Positions 14,246 through 20,260 are shown, counted from the stretch's first letter. The stretch is 20,260 bases of DNA from JALOAP01 sp964632355 (GCA_964632355.1 CAZWBW010000050.1:1-20260), one strand, 5' to 3'. Notes: generated by a model from the sequence alone, not told the origin. Made by a program: numbers and translations.

Positions 14246-14321
14246 TGGTGGAGACGAGGGGGATCGAACCCCTGACCTCAGCAATGCGAATGCTGCGCTC
14301 TCCCAGCTGAGCTACGTCCCC
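14246..14321 (-). tRNA. tRNA-Ala (anticodon CGC), CCA encoded
   Basis: The minus-strand sequence folds as a complete cloverleaf of 73 nt plus genomically encoded CCA (14248-14246). The acceptor stem is GGGGACG/CGTCTCC, with the G3-U70 wobble pair that identifies alanine tRNAs. The D-arm is GCTC/GAGC with loop AGCTGGGA. The anticodon stem is CAGCA/TGCTG with loop TTCGCAT (anticodon CGC, reading GCG). The T-arm is AGGGG/CCCCT with loop TTCGATC, and the discriminator is A. A CGC alanine tRNA fits heavy use of GCG codons in this GC-rich DNA. Confidence 0.97.
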
Positions 14322-14334
14322 ACAACAAACCAGA

Positions 14335-14363
14335 GGGCCGCTTCCAATTGTGGAGAGCGGCCC
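14335..14363 (-). terminator. Strong hairpin closing the rpsP-rimM-zinc-ribbon operon
   Basis: GGGCCGCT (14335-14342) is perfectly complementary to AGCGGCCC (14356-14363). Inside, TCCA-ATTG-TGGA extends the stem to 12 bp with one bulged base and a 4-nt loop. On the minus strand it is followed by TCTGGTTTGTTG, a moderately T-rich tract. It lies 26 nt past the zinc-ribbon stop codon and only 13 nt before the tRNA 5' end, and it overlaps the candidate tRNA promoter. Confidence 0.65.
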
Positions 14364-14376
14364 CAATCAGCGTCAA
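14347..14376 (-). promoter_or_regulatory. Candidate promoter of tRNA-Ala, overlapping the upstream hairpin
   Basis: On the minus strand TTGACG (14376-14371; five of six to the -35 consensus) and CACAAT (14352-14347; four of six to the -10) are 18 nt apart. Transcription would start near 14340, about 20 nt before the mature tRNA 5' end. The -10 lies inside the inverted repeat at 14335-14363. No better promoter fits between the zinc-ribbon gene and the tRNA, but read-through from the rpsP operon is an alternative. Confidence 0.4.
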
Positions 14377-14389
14377 ATTCCAGTTGGTG

Positions 14390-14560
14390 CTAACTCTTGT
14401 TCGATGACCCCCGGCCGATGCGATAGCTCGTTTCCCCGGTGAACTCCCGCTCCTTCCCGCACTTCTTGCACCGCCCTGGTGTCAGCTCCCCTCTCGGAGG
14501 TTCCAGGATCCAGTGATGAACGCAGTCACCGACGAGCTGGAGCGCCTCAGCCTTGGACAT
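14390..14560 (-). CDS. Small zinc-ribbon protein (56 residues)
   Basis: This short ORF encodes a 56-residue soluble protein with a probable treble-clef or ribbon metal site: C13-V-H15-H16-W17 paired with C31-K-K-C34-G. It begins MSKAEALQLVGDCVHHWILE. After GRCKKCGKEREF it ends in a Ser/Gly/Lys tail. The ATG at 14560 has an excellent GAGGGGG site 5 nt upstream, and a strong hairpin follows the stop, which together support a real gene. It sits 94 nt downstream of rimM at the end of the rpsP-khpA-rimM operon, suggesting a translation- or RNA-linked role by association only. I do not recognise a named function. The reading frame is open upstream back into the rimM 3' end but contains no ATG, GTG or TTG codon, so this start is the most credible. 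Confidence 0.78.
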   Translation of the reverse strand: MSKAEALQLVGDCVHHWILEPPRGELTPGRCKKCGKEREFTGETSYRIGRGSSNKS

Positions 14561-14654
14561 CTTGTCCCCCTCAACGAAGTCTTCGCCAACCGGGTAGCTT
14601 CCCCCGCCATCCGGGTAGCTCGGGCGGTAGTTTATCCCTCGTGAATAGACGCTT

Positions 14655-15203
14655 TCAATGGGGGTATTTCGATTCGTCCAGCATTCCGGGCAAAGGTGTA
14701 ATAACTATCACCCCACCGGCCACATCGATCTGCTCGATGACATCCCCAATCGCCGGCACCAAGACTTCGCCGCGCGGACCCTGCACGACGTACACGTCGT
14801 TCGCACCCGGCTGCAATACGTCCACGACGTCCCCGAGTTCCTCGCCGTCCTTCGTCAGCACGCGCAGCCCGATGAGCTCGTGCAGGAAGTACGAGTCCTC
14901 CGATTCCCGCTCGACTTCGTCGTCGGGAACCTCCAGCAGCGCCCCGCGAAACCCTTCGACGTCGTTCCGCGTGGTCAGCCCCCGGAGCCGCAGGATCCAC
15001 GCGCCGCGGTCGTGACGGGCACGGTCCACGCGGCGGCGCACCCCATCCAGGTACACGAACTTCCCGGGCCGGAGGTTGACCGCGCTCTCCGAAAACGACT
15101 GCACGCGAATCTCGCCGCGGATCCCGTGCGGCCGCAGCACTCGCCCAACTGCTGTGAAGCCTTCTCGCGGTTCCTGGGGCCTGTCTCGTTCTTCGCCCCG
15201 CAT
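14655..15203 (-). CDS. rimM: RimM, 16S rRNA processing / 30S maturation factor
   Basis: RimM helps mature the 3' domain of 16S rRNA and binds ribosomal protein S19 in the 30S head. The 182-residue protein has the N-terminal RimM beta-barrel (about 16-95, opening with FTAVGRVLRPHGIRGEIRV). A C-terminal PRC-barrel follows (about 104-174, with SYFLHELIGLRVLTKDGEEL and VLVPAIGDVIEQIDV). The frame stays open upstream to 15377, but that would overlap the khpA gene and add 58 low-complexity Arg/Gly residues. ATG at 15203, 11 nt after the khpA stop, gives the normal family length. The order rpsP-khpA-rimM is conserved in many bacteria, but trmD and rplS, which usually follow, are absent; a zinc-ribbon gene and tRNA-Ala come next. 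Confidence 0.95.
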   Translation of the reverse strand: MRGEERDRPQEPREGFTAVGRVLRPHGIRGEIRVQSFSESAVNLRPGKFVYLDGVRRRVDRARHDRGAWILRLRGLTTRNDVEGFRGALLEVPDDEVERESEDSYFLHELIGLRVLTKDGEELGDVVDVLQPGANDVYVVQGPRGEVLVPAIGDVIEQIDVAGGVIVITPLPGMLDESKYPH

Positions 15204-15214
15204 TCGTGCGTCCG

Positions 15215-15457
15215 TCAGTCGCCGATCTCCAGGCTTACCCGCACGTCTTCCTTCACCGCCGCAACCTTCACCAGCGACCGCATCGCCGAAGCAATCCGCC
15301 CGCCTTTCCCGATGACCTTCCCCCAGTCGCTCTCCGCCACATCGAGCCGGACGACGATTCGGTCGCCCTCTTCCCATTCCTCGACGCGGACTTCGTCCGG
15401 GTTGTCGACCAGCGCCTTCGCCAGGTACTCAACCAGTGTGGCCATCGAGCTGGCCAT
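15215..15457 (-). CDS. khpA: KhpA-type KH-domain RNA-binding protein
   Basis: This 80-residue protein is a single KH domain of the KhpA/YlqC family (UPF0109), which binds RNA, often together with KhpB, and is associated with ribosome maturation and cell-size control. The GxxG loop is clear in VIGKGGRIA (48-56), preceded by DRIVVRLDVAESDWGK. The N-terminal LVEYLAKALVDNPDEVRVEE is characteristic of the family. It starts at ATG 15457, 2 nt after the rpsP stop codon, so translation is coupled; an internal Met5 (15445) is an alternative. It precedes rimM by 11 nt. The operon position between rpsP and rimM strongly supports the call. Confidence 0.94.
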   Translation of the reverse strand: MASSMATLVEYLAKALVDNPDEVRVEEWEEGDRIVVRLDVAESDWGKVIGKGGRIASAMRSLVKVAAVKEDVRVSLEIGD

Positions 15458-15459
15458 AG

Positions 15460-15837
15460 CTAGTCGCTCTCAGCCTCTTCGGTTGCCTCGGAAGCCTCTT
15501 CTTCCGAAGCGCTCTCCTCAGCCTTGGCCGCTGCAGCGGCTGCGGCAGCTTCCTGTTCAGCCTTCGAAGGCTTCTGCGGTCGCGGCTTCGCAGGCGTCGT
15601 AATGATACCCGCGCGCCGGAGGATCTTCTCCGCCGCCTCCGAAGGCTGCGCGCCCTTCGCCAGCCACTCCCTCGCACGCTCTTCGTTCAGCTTCGCCGAA
15701 GGCGGCGTGGTGTGCGGGTCATACGACCCAAGCGTCTCCAGGAAGGCGCCATCGCGCTTGGCCTGGCTCTCGGCCACGACAACGCGGTAGTACGGGCGCT
15801 TCGTCTTCCCGACGCGGCGCAGGCGGATTTTGATCAT
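15460..15837 (-). CDS. rpsP: 30S ribosomal protein S16 with acidic C-terminal extension
   Basis: S16 is a 30S subunit protein that assists assembly of the 16S 5' domain. The core (1-80) is canonical: MIKIRLRRVGKTKRPYYRVV, then SQAKRDGAFLETLGSYDP (24-41) and LNEERAREWLAKGAQPSEA (50-68). The protein is 125 residues, whereas most bacterial S16 proteins are about 75-95. The extra tail (about 83-125) has a Pro/Lys-rich hinge, eight consecutive alanines (97-104) and a Glu/Ser-rich acidic end. The start at 15837 has GAGGAGAT about 4 nt upstream. It leads the khpA-rimM operon, with a weak promoter candidate at 15888-15916. Confidence 0.97.
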   Translation of the reverse strand: MIKIRLRRVGKTKRPYYRVVVAESQAKRDGAFLETLGSYDPHTTPPSAKLNEERAREWLAKGAQPSEAAEKILRRAGIITTPAKPRPQKPSKAEQEAAAAAAAAKAEESASEEEASEATEEAESD

Positions 15838-15887
15838 CTACATCTCCTCAGCTCGCCCATACGAGCCCGATTGACATACGTAGGGTC

Positions 15888-15916
15888 ATCGTAAGCGACA
15901 TCGCGCTTAGTGCCCA
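15888..15916 (-). promoter_or_regulatory. Weak candidate promoter of the rpsP operon
   Basis: On the minus strand TGGGCA (15916-15911) and TACGAT (15893-15888) are 17 nt apart, each matching consensus at four of six bases. The expected start near 15881 gives a leader of about 43 nt before the rpsP ATG. A promoter is required here because the DUF35 gene upstream ends in a terminator, but these boxes are only plausible. Confidence 0.3.
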
Positions 15917-15994
15917 CTGATTTCTTCCCTACAGAATCTCAGGCATCGGCGCTGAGGTCCACGCCCTCCCGCACCTTCTCTCCCTTCCCGGCCG

Positions 15995-16030
15995 AACAAA
16001 GAACGCGGACCATGCCTACGCATGGTCCGC
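15995..16030 (-). terminator. Rho-independent terminator after the thiolase-DUF35 pair
   Basis: On the minus strand GCGGACCATG-CGTAGG-CATGGTCCGC forms a perfect 10-bp stem with a 6-nt loop, followed by GTTCTTTGTT. It starts 28 nt beyond the DUF35 stop codon and separates this unit from the rpsP operon. Confidence 0.85.
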
Positions 16031-16058
16031 AGTTTCCAACGACAACTCGCAGGCTGAC

Positions 16059-16472
16059 CTACTCTGCCGGGCGGAATTTCGGAATCGCCACGTCGTCGTA
16101 CTGTTCGAACTGGACGACCACCGGCATCCCGACGTGCAGCTTGTCGTTCGACGTGCCGACGATGTTCGTCACCAGTCGCGGCCCTTCCTCGAGCTCCACG
16201 ATGGCGATGTTGTACGGGATCTCCGGGATGAACGCCGGGTGGTACTTCTGGTGCATCACCCCGAACGTGTGGATGTGCCCACGCCCGCTCGCCTGGATCC
16301 ACTCGTACTCTGACGAAAGGCACTGGTCGCAGTGCTGCCGCGACGGCAGCCGGATGGTCCCGCAGCTCCCGCACTTCATCAGCATCAGACGGCCTTCCTT
16401 GCCGCCTTCGAAAAACGGGCGGGATTGCTCGTCGGCCTCCGGAATTGGCTTCTCGATTGTTTGTTCAGTCAT
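16059..16472 (-). CDS. DUF35 (zinc-ribbon + OB-fold) acyl-CoA-binding partner of the thiolase-fold protein
   Basis: This is a DUF35 protein of 137 residues: a rubredoxin-like zinc ribbon with C34-x2-C37 and C48-x2-C51 (KCGSCGTIRLPSRQHCDQC), followed by an OB fold (about 60-135) including GVMHQKYHP and PYNIAIVELEEGPRLVTNIV. DUF35 proteins form complexes with thiolase-superfamily enzymes (for example ChsH2 with Ltp2) and bind the CoA part of the substrate. The ATG at 16472 lies 2 nt after the thiolase-fold stop codon, so the two are translationally coupled, as expected for obligate partners. I chose this start because the longer upstream frame simply overlaps the thiolase gene. A terminator follows. 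The substrate is unknown. Confidence 0.9.
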   Translation of the reverse strand: MTEQTIEKPIPEADEQSRPFFEGGKEGRLMLMKCGSCGTIRLPSRQHCDQCLSSEYEWIQASGRGHIHTFGVMHQKYHPAFIPEIPYNIAIVELEEGPRLVTNIVGTSNDKLHVGMPVVVQFEQYDDVAIPKFRPAE

Positions 16473-16474
16473 AC

Positions 16475-17668
16475 CTAACTCGCGTGCGGGCTCAGGATGA
16501 GGCAGGCGTGATAGCTCAGGATCCCGCCGTTGCCGGTCACAAGAATGACATCGTTCTTTTCGACCTGGCGTTCGCCGCCCTGCCCTCGGCCCTGGATCAC
16601 CGCCTCGCTGATCGGCGTCATTCCCCACATGTAGTAGCCGGACAACTCGCCACCGCCCGTGTTCGTCGGCAACGAACCACCCGGACCGAGCTTTCCGTCT
16701 TCCACAAAGGGGCCGCCTTCGCCCTTCTTGCAGAAGCCGTAGTCCTCCAGCGTCACCAGCACCGTGTACGTGTAGCAGTCGTACAGCTGGCACATCGTGA
16801 TGTCCTGCGGGCCCACACCGGCCATGCGGTAGGCCGTCTCGGCAGCCAGCTTGGCACCCGTTTCTGTCTCGGGGTCCCAGCCCGCGCGGCTCGTGTCGCC
16901 CGGGTGGCCCTGCCCCATGCCCCAGATGTACACCGGCGGCTGCTTCATCGACTTCGCACGTTCCGCCGAACTCACGATCACCGCGATGGCGCCGTTCGAA
17001 ACCAGGCAGCAGTCGAGCAGGTGCAGCGGCTCAATGATCCACCGCGACGCGTGATACTCCTCCATCGTCAGCGGCTCGCGCATCTGTGCTGCCGGGTTCA
17101 TCGTCGCCCACGCGCGCGTCGAGATAGCGATCTGCCCGAAGTGGTCCTGCTTCGTTCCGTACAGGGCCATGTGCCGGCGCGCCGCCAGCGCATACCCGGT
17201 GTTCGGCCCGAAGTAGCCGCTCGCCTGGTACAGCCCGCCCATGCCGCGCGGCCGCCCCCGGCCCCGGCCGGCGCCGCCGTACGCAGCGCCCGAGCTCTTC
17301 CCCTCGGAAAGCGGCGTGTCGGCGAACACGCACACCACGTGGTTCGCCATACCCGCGGCGATCGCCATCGACGCGTACTGCACCATCTGCGCCGCCGTCG
17401 AACCCGCCGCGTTCATGTGGTTCAGCAGCCGAAGATTCCTGAGCCCGAGATAGTTCTGCAGCGGCAGGCTGATCCCGCCACCCGTGATCCCTGTGATCCC
17501 CGGGTTGATCAGCAACCCGTCGATCTCGTGCTTCTCGAGCCCCGCATCCTCGATCGCCGCTTTCACCGCGTCGGCTGCGAGCTCACTGGACGATTTGCCA
17601 AAGATGCGGCCCATCGGCGTCATGCCGAGGCCGGTAATCGCGGTTGCTCCCCGCAATGGATGAGCCAT
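16475..17668 (-). CDS. Thiolase-superfamily protein lacking the nucleophilic Cys (Ltp2/SCP-x-like, probable acyl-CoA aldolase)
   Basis: This 397-residue protein has the thiolase fold of the SCP-x/lipid-transfer branch. The usual nucleophilic Cys segment (N-x-C-A-T-G-S type) reads HMNAAGSTAAQ (84-94), with no cysteine. The catalytic His of the HDCFT-like segment is replaced by Tyr296 in QLYDCYT. The GHP-type histidine loop reads GGGELSGYYMWGM (338-350) with Tyr345/346. Ltp2, the steroid side-chain retro-aldolase, likewise lacks the Cys and uses two tyrosines at comparable positions, and it works with a DUF35 partner, which follows here after 2 nt. A Gly/Arg-rich insertion (131-145) is also notable. 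I chose ATG at 17668 because GAGGAGG lies 7 nt upstream; a TTG one codon earlier is less likely. Aldolase activity is inference; a structural or other lyase role remains possible. Confidence 0.88.
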   Translation of the reverse strand: MAHPLRGATAITGLGMTPMGRIFGKSSSELAADAVKAAIEDAGLEKHEIDGLLINPGITGITGGGISLPLQNYLGLRNLRLLNHMNAAGSTAAQMVQYASMAIAAGMANHVVCVFADTPLSEGKSSGAAYGGAGRGRGRPRGMGGLYQASGYFGPNTGYALAARRHMALYGTKQDHFGQIAISTRAWATMNPAAQMREPLTMEEYHASRWIIEPLHLLDCCLVSNGAIAVIVSSAERAKSMKQPPVYIWGMGQGHPGDTSRAGWDPETETGAKLAAETAYRMAGVGPQDITMCQLYDCYTYTVLVTLEDYGFCKKGEGGPFVEDGKLGPGGSLPTNTGGGELSGYYMWGMTPISEAVIQGRGQGGERQVEKNDVILVTGNGGILSYHACLILSPHAS

Positions 17669-17724
17669 CAAGCATCCTCCTCGTCCGCGATTCTATCCTC
17701 ACCATGGCTGCCCGGCGACACACG

Positions 17725-18465
17725 TCAGGCCTGGAACCGATACGATTCGAAGTCCCGCGCGATCACCGTGTTCGCGAGCCCCTCCGCCTCCCGCACATCG
17801 GCATCCAGGTGGGTCAGTACCAGGTGGGCGCTGGAGTCCATCGCCGCCCGCACGCGAGGCATGTCGTCCCGCAGGTTCATGTGCACGTCCGTCACTTCGT
17901 CTACCGACGAACACTCCGAGACGAACACGTCTGCCCGCCGTGCCAGGTCGAGCACCCCATCGCACAACGCCGAATCGCCCGAGTACGCGAACTGCGTCCC
18001 GCCCAGTTCGCACCCGTACCCGAGGTTCAGGTTGAGCTTGGTGTCGTGCTTCACTTCGACCGGTTCCACCGAGAGGTCGCCGATGCGCAGCGTCTCGCCC
18101 GGCTTCGCTACCACCCACTCGATCTCCACCGGCGAATCGAACACCGTCGGGTACGTCCGTTCGCACACCTGCCGGGCGACCTGCTCGGTTTCCGGTGGCC
18201 CAACAATGCGCACCGGCCGCGTCCGCCCCTTGTACTTCCATTGCAACAACAGGAACGGTAAACCGAGGAAGTGGTCGCCGTGGTGGTGGCTCAAGAACAC
18301 CGCCTCCACGTCGTCCACGCCAACTCCCAGCCGGTTGAGCGACATGAGCGCCTGCGGCGGTGCTTCGAACAGGTACCGCCGGTCCACGAGGAACCCGTTC
18401 CAGCACAGCCCGCCCGGGGCGAACGCATTCCCCGAACCGATGAACGTGAACTCCAGCTCAGCCAT
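17725..18465 (-). CDS. MBL-fold metallo-hydrolase, copy 1 (RNase Z-like)
   Basis: This is a 246-residue metallo-beta-lactamase-fold hydrolase. The metal motif SHHHGDHFLGLPF (59-71) is complete, and further candidate ligands are the His in VKHD, the Asp in YSGDS and the His in LTHLDAD near the C-terminus. This is the ribonuclease Z/arylsulfatase-type arrangement. It starts MAELEFTFIGSGNAFAPGGL. The family includes tRNase Z, phosphodiesterases and sulfatases; there is no signal peptide, so it is cytoplasmic. It lies 39 nt after a close paralogue with the same architecture, implying tandem duplication. The Shine-Dalgarno is weak. The substrate cannot be assigned; a genuine tRNase Z would normally show the exosite arm, which I do not see. 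Confidence 0.88.
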   Translation of the reverse strand: MAELEFTFIGSGNAFAPGGLCWNGFLVDRRYLFEAPPQALMSLNRLGVGVDDVEAVFLSHHHGDHFLGLPFLLLQWKYKGRTRPVRIVGPPETEQVARQVCERTYPTVFDSPVEIEWVVAKPGETLRIGDLSVEPVEVKHDTKLNLNLGYGCELGGTQFAYSGDSALCDGVLDLARRADVFVSECSSVDEVTDVHMNLRDDMPRVRAAMDSSAHLVLTHLDADVREAEGLANTVIARDFESYRFQA

Positions 18466-18504
18466 GCGCTGACTCTACCGCAGCCGGTTGTAGTGCCGCT
18501 GTGG

Positions 18505-19236
18505 TTACAGTCGAAACGTCTCGAAATCCCGCGCGATCCGCGTGTTCGGCAGCCCGCCGCTGTCCACGTCGGGCGCAAGATGCGTCAGGATCAGCTGCGA
18601 GTTCGCCGGCATCGCCGCCCGCACATGCGGGATGTCGTCGACAAGGTTCATGTGGACCGGGATGGGCAGATCCCGGGACGCACACTCGCAGATGAGCACC
18701 TCCGCGTCCCGCGCAAGGTCGAACACGGCGTTGCACAGCCGTGTGTCACCCGTGTACGCCCAGCGGCGGCTGCCCAGCCGGCAGCGGTATCCCAGCGCCT
18801 GCGAGAGCGCCTCGTCGTGCTCCATTTCAACCGCTTCGAGTTCCAGTTCCCCGAGCCGCAGCGGCTCCCCGGGCTGTGCCTCGATCCACTGGATCTCGTA
18901 CGGCACATCGAGCACCCCCGGGAACACGCTCTGCGCGATCTCTTTCCCGAGCCGCTCGGTGTCCTTCGGCCCCACGATCCGGATCGGCTTCGTTCGTCCC
19001 TTCCACCGCCAGTGCAGCAGCAGGAACGGCAGCCCAAGGAAGTGATCACCGTGGTGATGGCTTAAAACGATGGCTTCGACCTCGTTCGGGTCGAAGCCAA
19101 TCGTGTTCAGCGAACTCAACGCCTGCGGGGGCGCTTCGAACAGGAAGCGGTCGTTCACCAGGAACCCGTTGCAGCACAGGCCCCCCGGGGAAAACGCGTT
19201 ACCGCTACCGATGAATGTGAACTGAAGGTCCGTCAT
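18505..19236 (-). CDS. MBL-fold metallo-hydrolase, copy 2 (tandem paralogue)
   Basis: This 243-residue paralogue of the neighbouring hydrolase is alignable end to end with few gaps. By eye more than half the residues are identical, including FTFIGSGNAF-PGGL, LFEAPPQAL, LSHHHGDHFLGLPFLLL (HHHGDH at 60-65), YTGDT, VHMNL-DD-PHVRAAM and LTHL. All metal ligands appear retained, so both copies are probably active but specialised; divergence is concentrated in the middle region (about 95-150) and near the C-terminus. The ATG at 19236 has AGGATG about 9 nt upstream. It lies 57 nt after the leuS stop. The exact reaction is unknown. Confidence 0.88.
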   Translation of the reverse strand: MTDLQFTFIGSGNAFSPGGLCCNGFLVNDRFLFEAPPQALSSLNTIGFDPNEVEAIVLSHHHGDHFLGLPFLLLHWRWKGRTKPIRIVGPKDTERLGKEIAQSVFPGVLDVPYEIQWIEAQPGEPLRLGELELEAVEMEHDEALSQALGYRCRLGSRRWAYTGDTRLCNAVFDLARDAEVLICECASRDLPIPVHMNLVDDIPHVRAAMPANSQLILTHLAPDVDSGGLPNTRIARDFETFRL

Positions 19237-19293
19237 TAGCGCGGCATCCTACACGTGCATCCTTCCGCGCCATGTGACGCGCCTCTCATTCGT

Positions 19294-20260
19294 CTATACG
19301 ACGACGTTCACCAGCCGGCCCGGTACGTAAATCACGCGTTTCGGCTCCTTGCCGTCCAGCCACTCCTTGATGCGCGGCGAAGCCATCGCCACTTCGCGCG
19401 CCTGCTCCTCGGTGGCGTCCGCTGGCAAGCGCAACCGGTCGCGAACTTTGCCGTTCACCTGCAGCACGATCTCGACTTCGTCGTCCCGCGCGAGCTCCGG
19501 ATCGGCCTCCGGCCAACGCTGCTGGTGGATGCTGTACGGCTTCCCGAGCCGCTCCCACAGCTCCTCGGTAATGTGTGGCGCCAGCGGTGCCATCAACAGC
19601 AGCGCGGTCTCGATCGCCTCCTCCCAGGCTTCCTTGTCCACCGGGCCCGCGTCGCGCGCCTTCTGCAACGCGTTCGAATGCTCCATGAGCTTCGAGATCA
19701 TCGTGTTGAAGGCGAACTCTTCGATGTCCTCGGTGGCCGCCTGGATCGTTTTGTGCGTCACCCGCCGCAGTTCGCGCGCGCCTTCCGAACCCGGGTCGTC
19801 CACCAGCTCCGGCGGTTCCGTTACCAGCGACCACACCCGGTTCAGCCACCGCACGATGCCCGCCATCCCGGTCGGGTTGTACGGTCCACCCTGGTCCCAC
19901 GGGCCGACGAACATCAGCTGGCACCGGAACGCATCCGCGCCGTACTTCTCCACCTGCTCGTCCGGCGCGACCACGTTGCCGCGGCTCTTCGACATCCGGT
20001 TCCCGTCGGGCCCCAGGATCACGCCCTGGTTGAACAGCCGCAGCATCGGCTCGTCGCCCTCGACGACGCCCATGTCCCGCGCCGCCTTCCAGAAGAACCG
20101 CACGTACAGCAGGTACATCACCGCGTGTTCGGCGCCACCCGTGTACTGGTCGACCGGGAGCCACTTCCGGGCCTTCTCAGGCGAAACCGGGAGCTTGTCG
20201 TTGTGCGGGTCCGCGTACCGCATCTGGTACCAGCTCGAACACATGAACGTGTCGAGCGTG
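19294..20260 (-). CDS. leuS: Leucyl-tRNA synthetase, C-terminal part (5' end beyond window)
   Basis: LeuRS charges tRNA-Leu with leucine. About 322 C-terminal residues are present and the frame is open at the right edge. Features include DTFMCSSWYQMRYADP and the catalytic-domain segment QYTGGAEHAVMYLLYVRFFW. The ATP-binding KMSKS loop, here RMSKSRGN, follows. Next comes the anticodon-binding helical domain with GPWDQGGPYN and WLNRVWSLV, then MAPLAPHITEELWERLG. The C-terminal domain ends in the family-typical VNGKVRDRLRLPADATEEQA and RVIYVPGRLVNVVV. There is no frameshift in the visible part. It is followed after 57 nt by the MBL paralogues. The identification is secure. Confidence 0.96.
   Translation of the reverse strand, partial: TLDTFMCSSWYQMRYADPHNDKLPVSPEKARKWLPVDQYTGGAEHAVMYLLYVRFFWKAARDMGVVEGDEPMLRLFNQGVILGPDGNRMSKSRGNVVAPDEQVEKYGADAFRCQLMFVGPWDQGGPYNPTGMAGIVRWLNRVWSLVTEPPELVDDPGSEGARELRRVTHKTIQAATEDIEEFAFNTMISKLMEHSNALQKARDAGPVDKEAWEEAIETALLLMAPLAPHITEELWERLGKPYSIHQQRWPEADPELARDDEVEIVLQVNGKVRDRLRLPADATEEQAREVAMASPRIKEWLDGKEPKRVIYVPGRLVNVVV

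Noticed and set aside
15204..15377. N-terminal extension of RimM (58 residues)
   Set aside because: It overlaps khpA out of frame and is Arg/Gly-rich without similarity to the family; ATG at 15203 fits the operon spacing.
15848..15901. 17-codon ORF just upstream of rpsP, possible leader peptide
   Set aside because: It has no ribosome-binding site, no repeated regulatory codons and no associated terminator, so it is probably chance.
16445..18472. 675-codon plus-strand frame
   Set aside because: It is antisense to the thiolase-fold and MBL genes; its composition is that of a GC-rich shadow frame, with no recognisable domain.
1..20260. Search for CRISPR arrays, insertion sequences, phage or defence genes
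   Set aside because: No regularly spaced repeats, transposase, integrase or nuclease-defence module could be seen on either strand.

Overview
The window is a GC-rich, gene-dense bacterial chromosome segment. All 21 protein genes and the single tRNA gene lie on the minus strand, so the long plus-strand reading frames are antisense shadows. No mobile element, CRISPR array, phage gene or rRNA is visible. The gene content (sufR-sufC-sufB, a TreT-type trehalose synthase, a QTMAN/DUF3524-like glycosyltransferase, a thiolase/DUF35 pair, ATP-type PEPCK, and free-standing biotin-carrier and carboxyltransferase subunits) suggests a Chloroflexota-like organism, perhaps of the Dehalococcoidia. That placement is inference from gene style; no rRNA is present to confirm it.

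Layout in transcription order (right to left). The 3' part of leuS (19294-20260) enters from the right edge. Two tandem paralogous MBL-fold hydrolases follow (17725-19236). A thiolase-fold protein without the nucleophilic Cys is coupled to a DUF35 zinc-ribbon/OB protein (16059-17668) and ends at a strong terminator. A ribosome-biogenesis operon rpsP-khpA-rimM (14655-15837) ends with a 56-residue zinc-ribbon gene (14390-14560). tRNA-Ala(CGC) is at 14246-14321. A leader with mutually exclusive hairpins (14028-14075) precedes a 12S/PccB-type carboxyltransferase (12457-14007), which ends in a perfect terminator. Then come a sirtuin, an HDOD protein, and a 5S-type pyruvate/oxaloacetate carboxyltransferase paired with a biotin carrier, ending in another terminator. 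ATP-dependent PEPCK has its own promoter. It is followed by a possible PD-(D/E)XK-like hypothetical, a small HAD protein, the QTMAN-like glycosyltransferase, TreT, a YihY membrane protein, and the SUF operon sufR-sufC-sufB, whose sufB runs off the left edge.

Functional themes. (1) Carbon metabolism around pyruvate, oxaloacetate and PEP: 12S-, 5S- and biotin-carrier-type subunits plus PEPCK lie within about 7.4 kb. Together they could form a Propionibacterium-type methylmalonyl-CoA:pyruvate transcarboxylase, or belong to separate pyruvate and acyl-CoA carboxylases. (2) Fe-S cluster assembly, autoregulated by a SufR-type repressor with a visible CAAC-N6-GTTG-like operator. (3) A Ltp2-DUF35-like aldolase pair pointing to side-chain degradation of a steroid-like or branched acyl-CoA. 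(4) Translation and RNA housekeeping. Most of the window is ordinary chromosome. The most notable items are the split carboxylase set, the switching leader, the Cys-less thiolase, the bacterial QTMAN homologue and the SufR operator.
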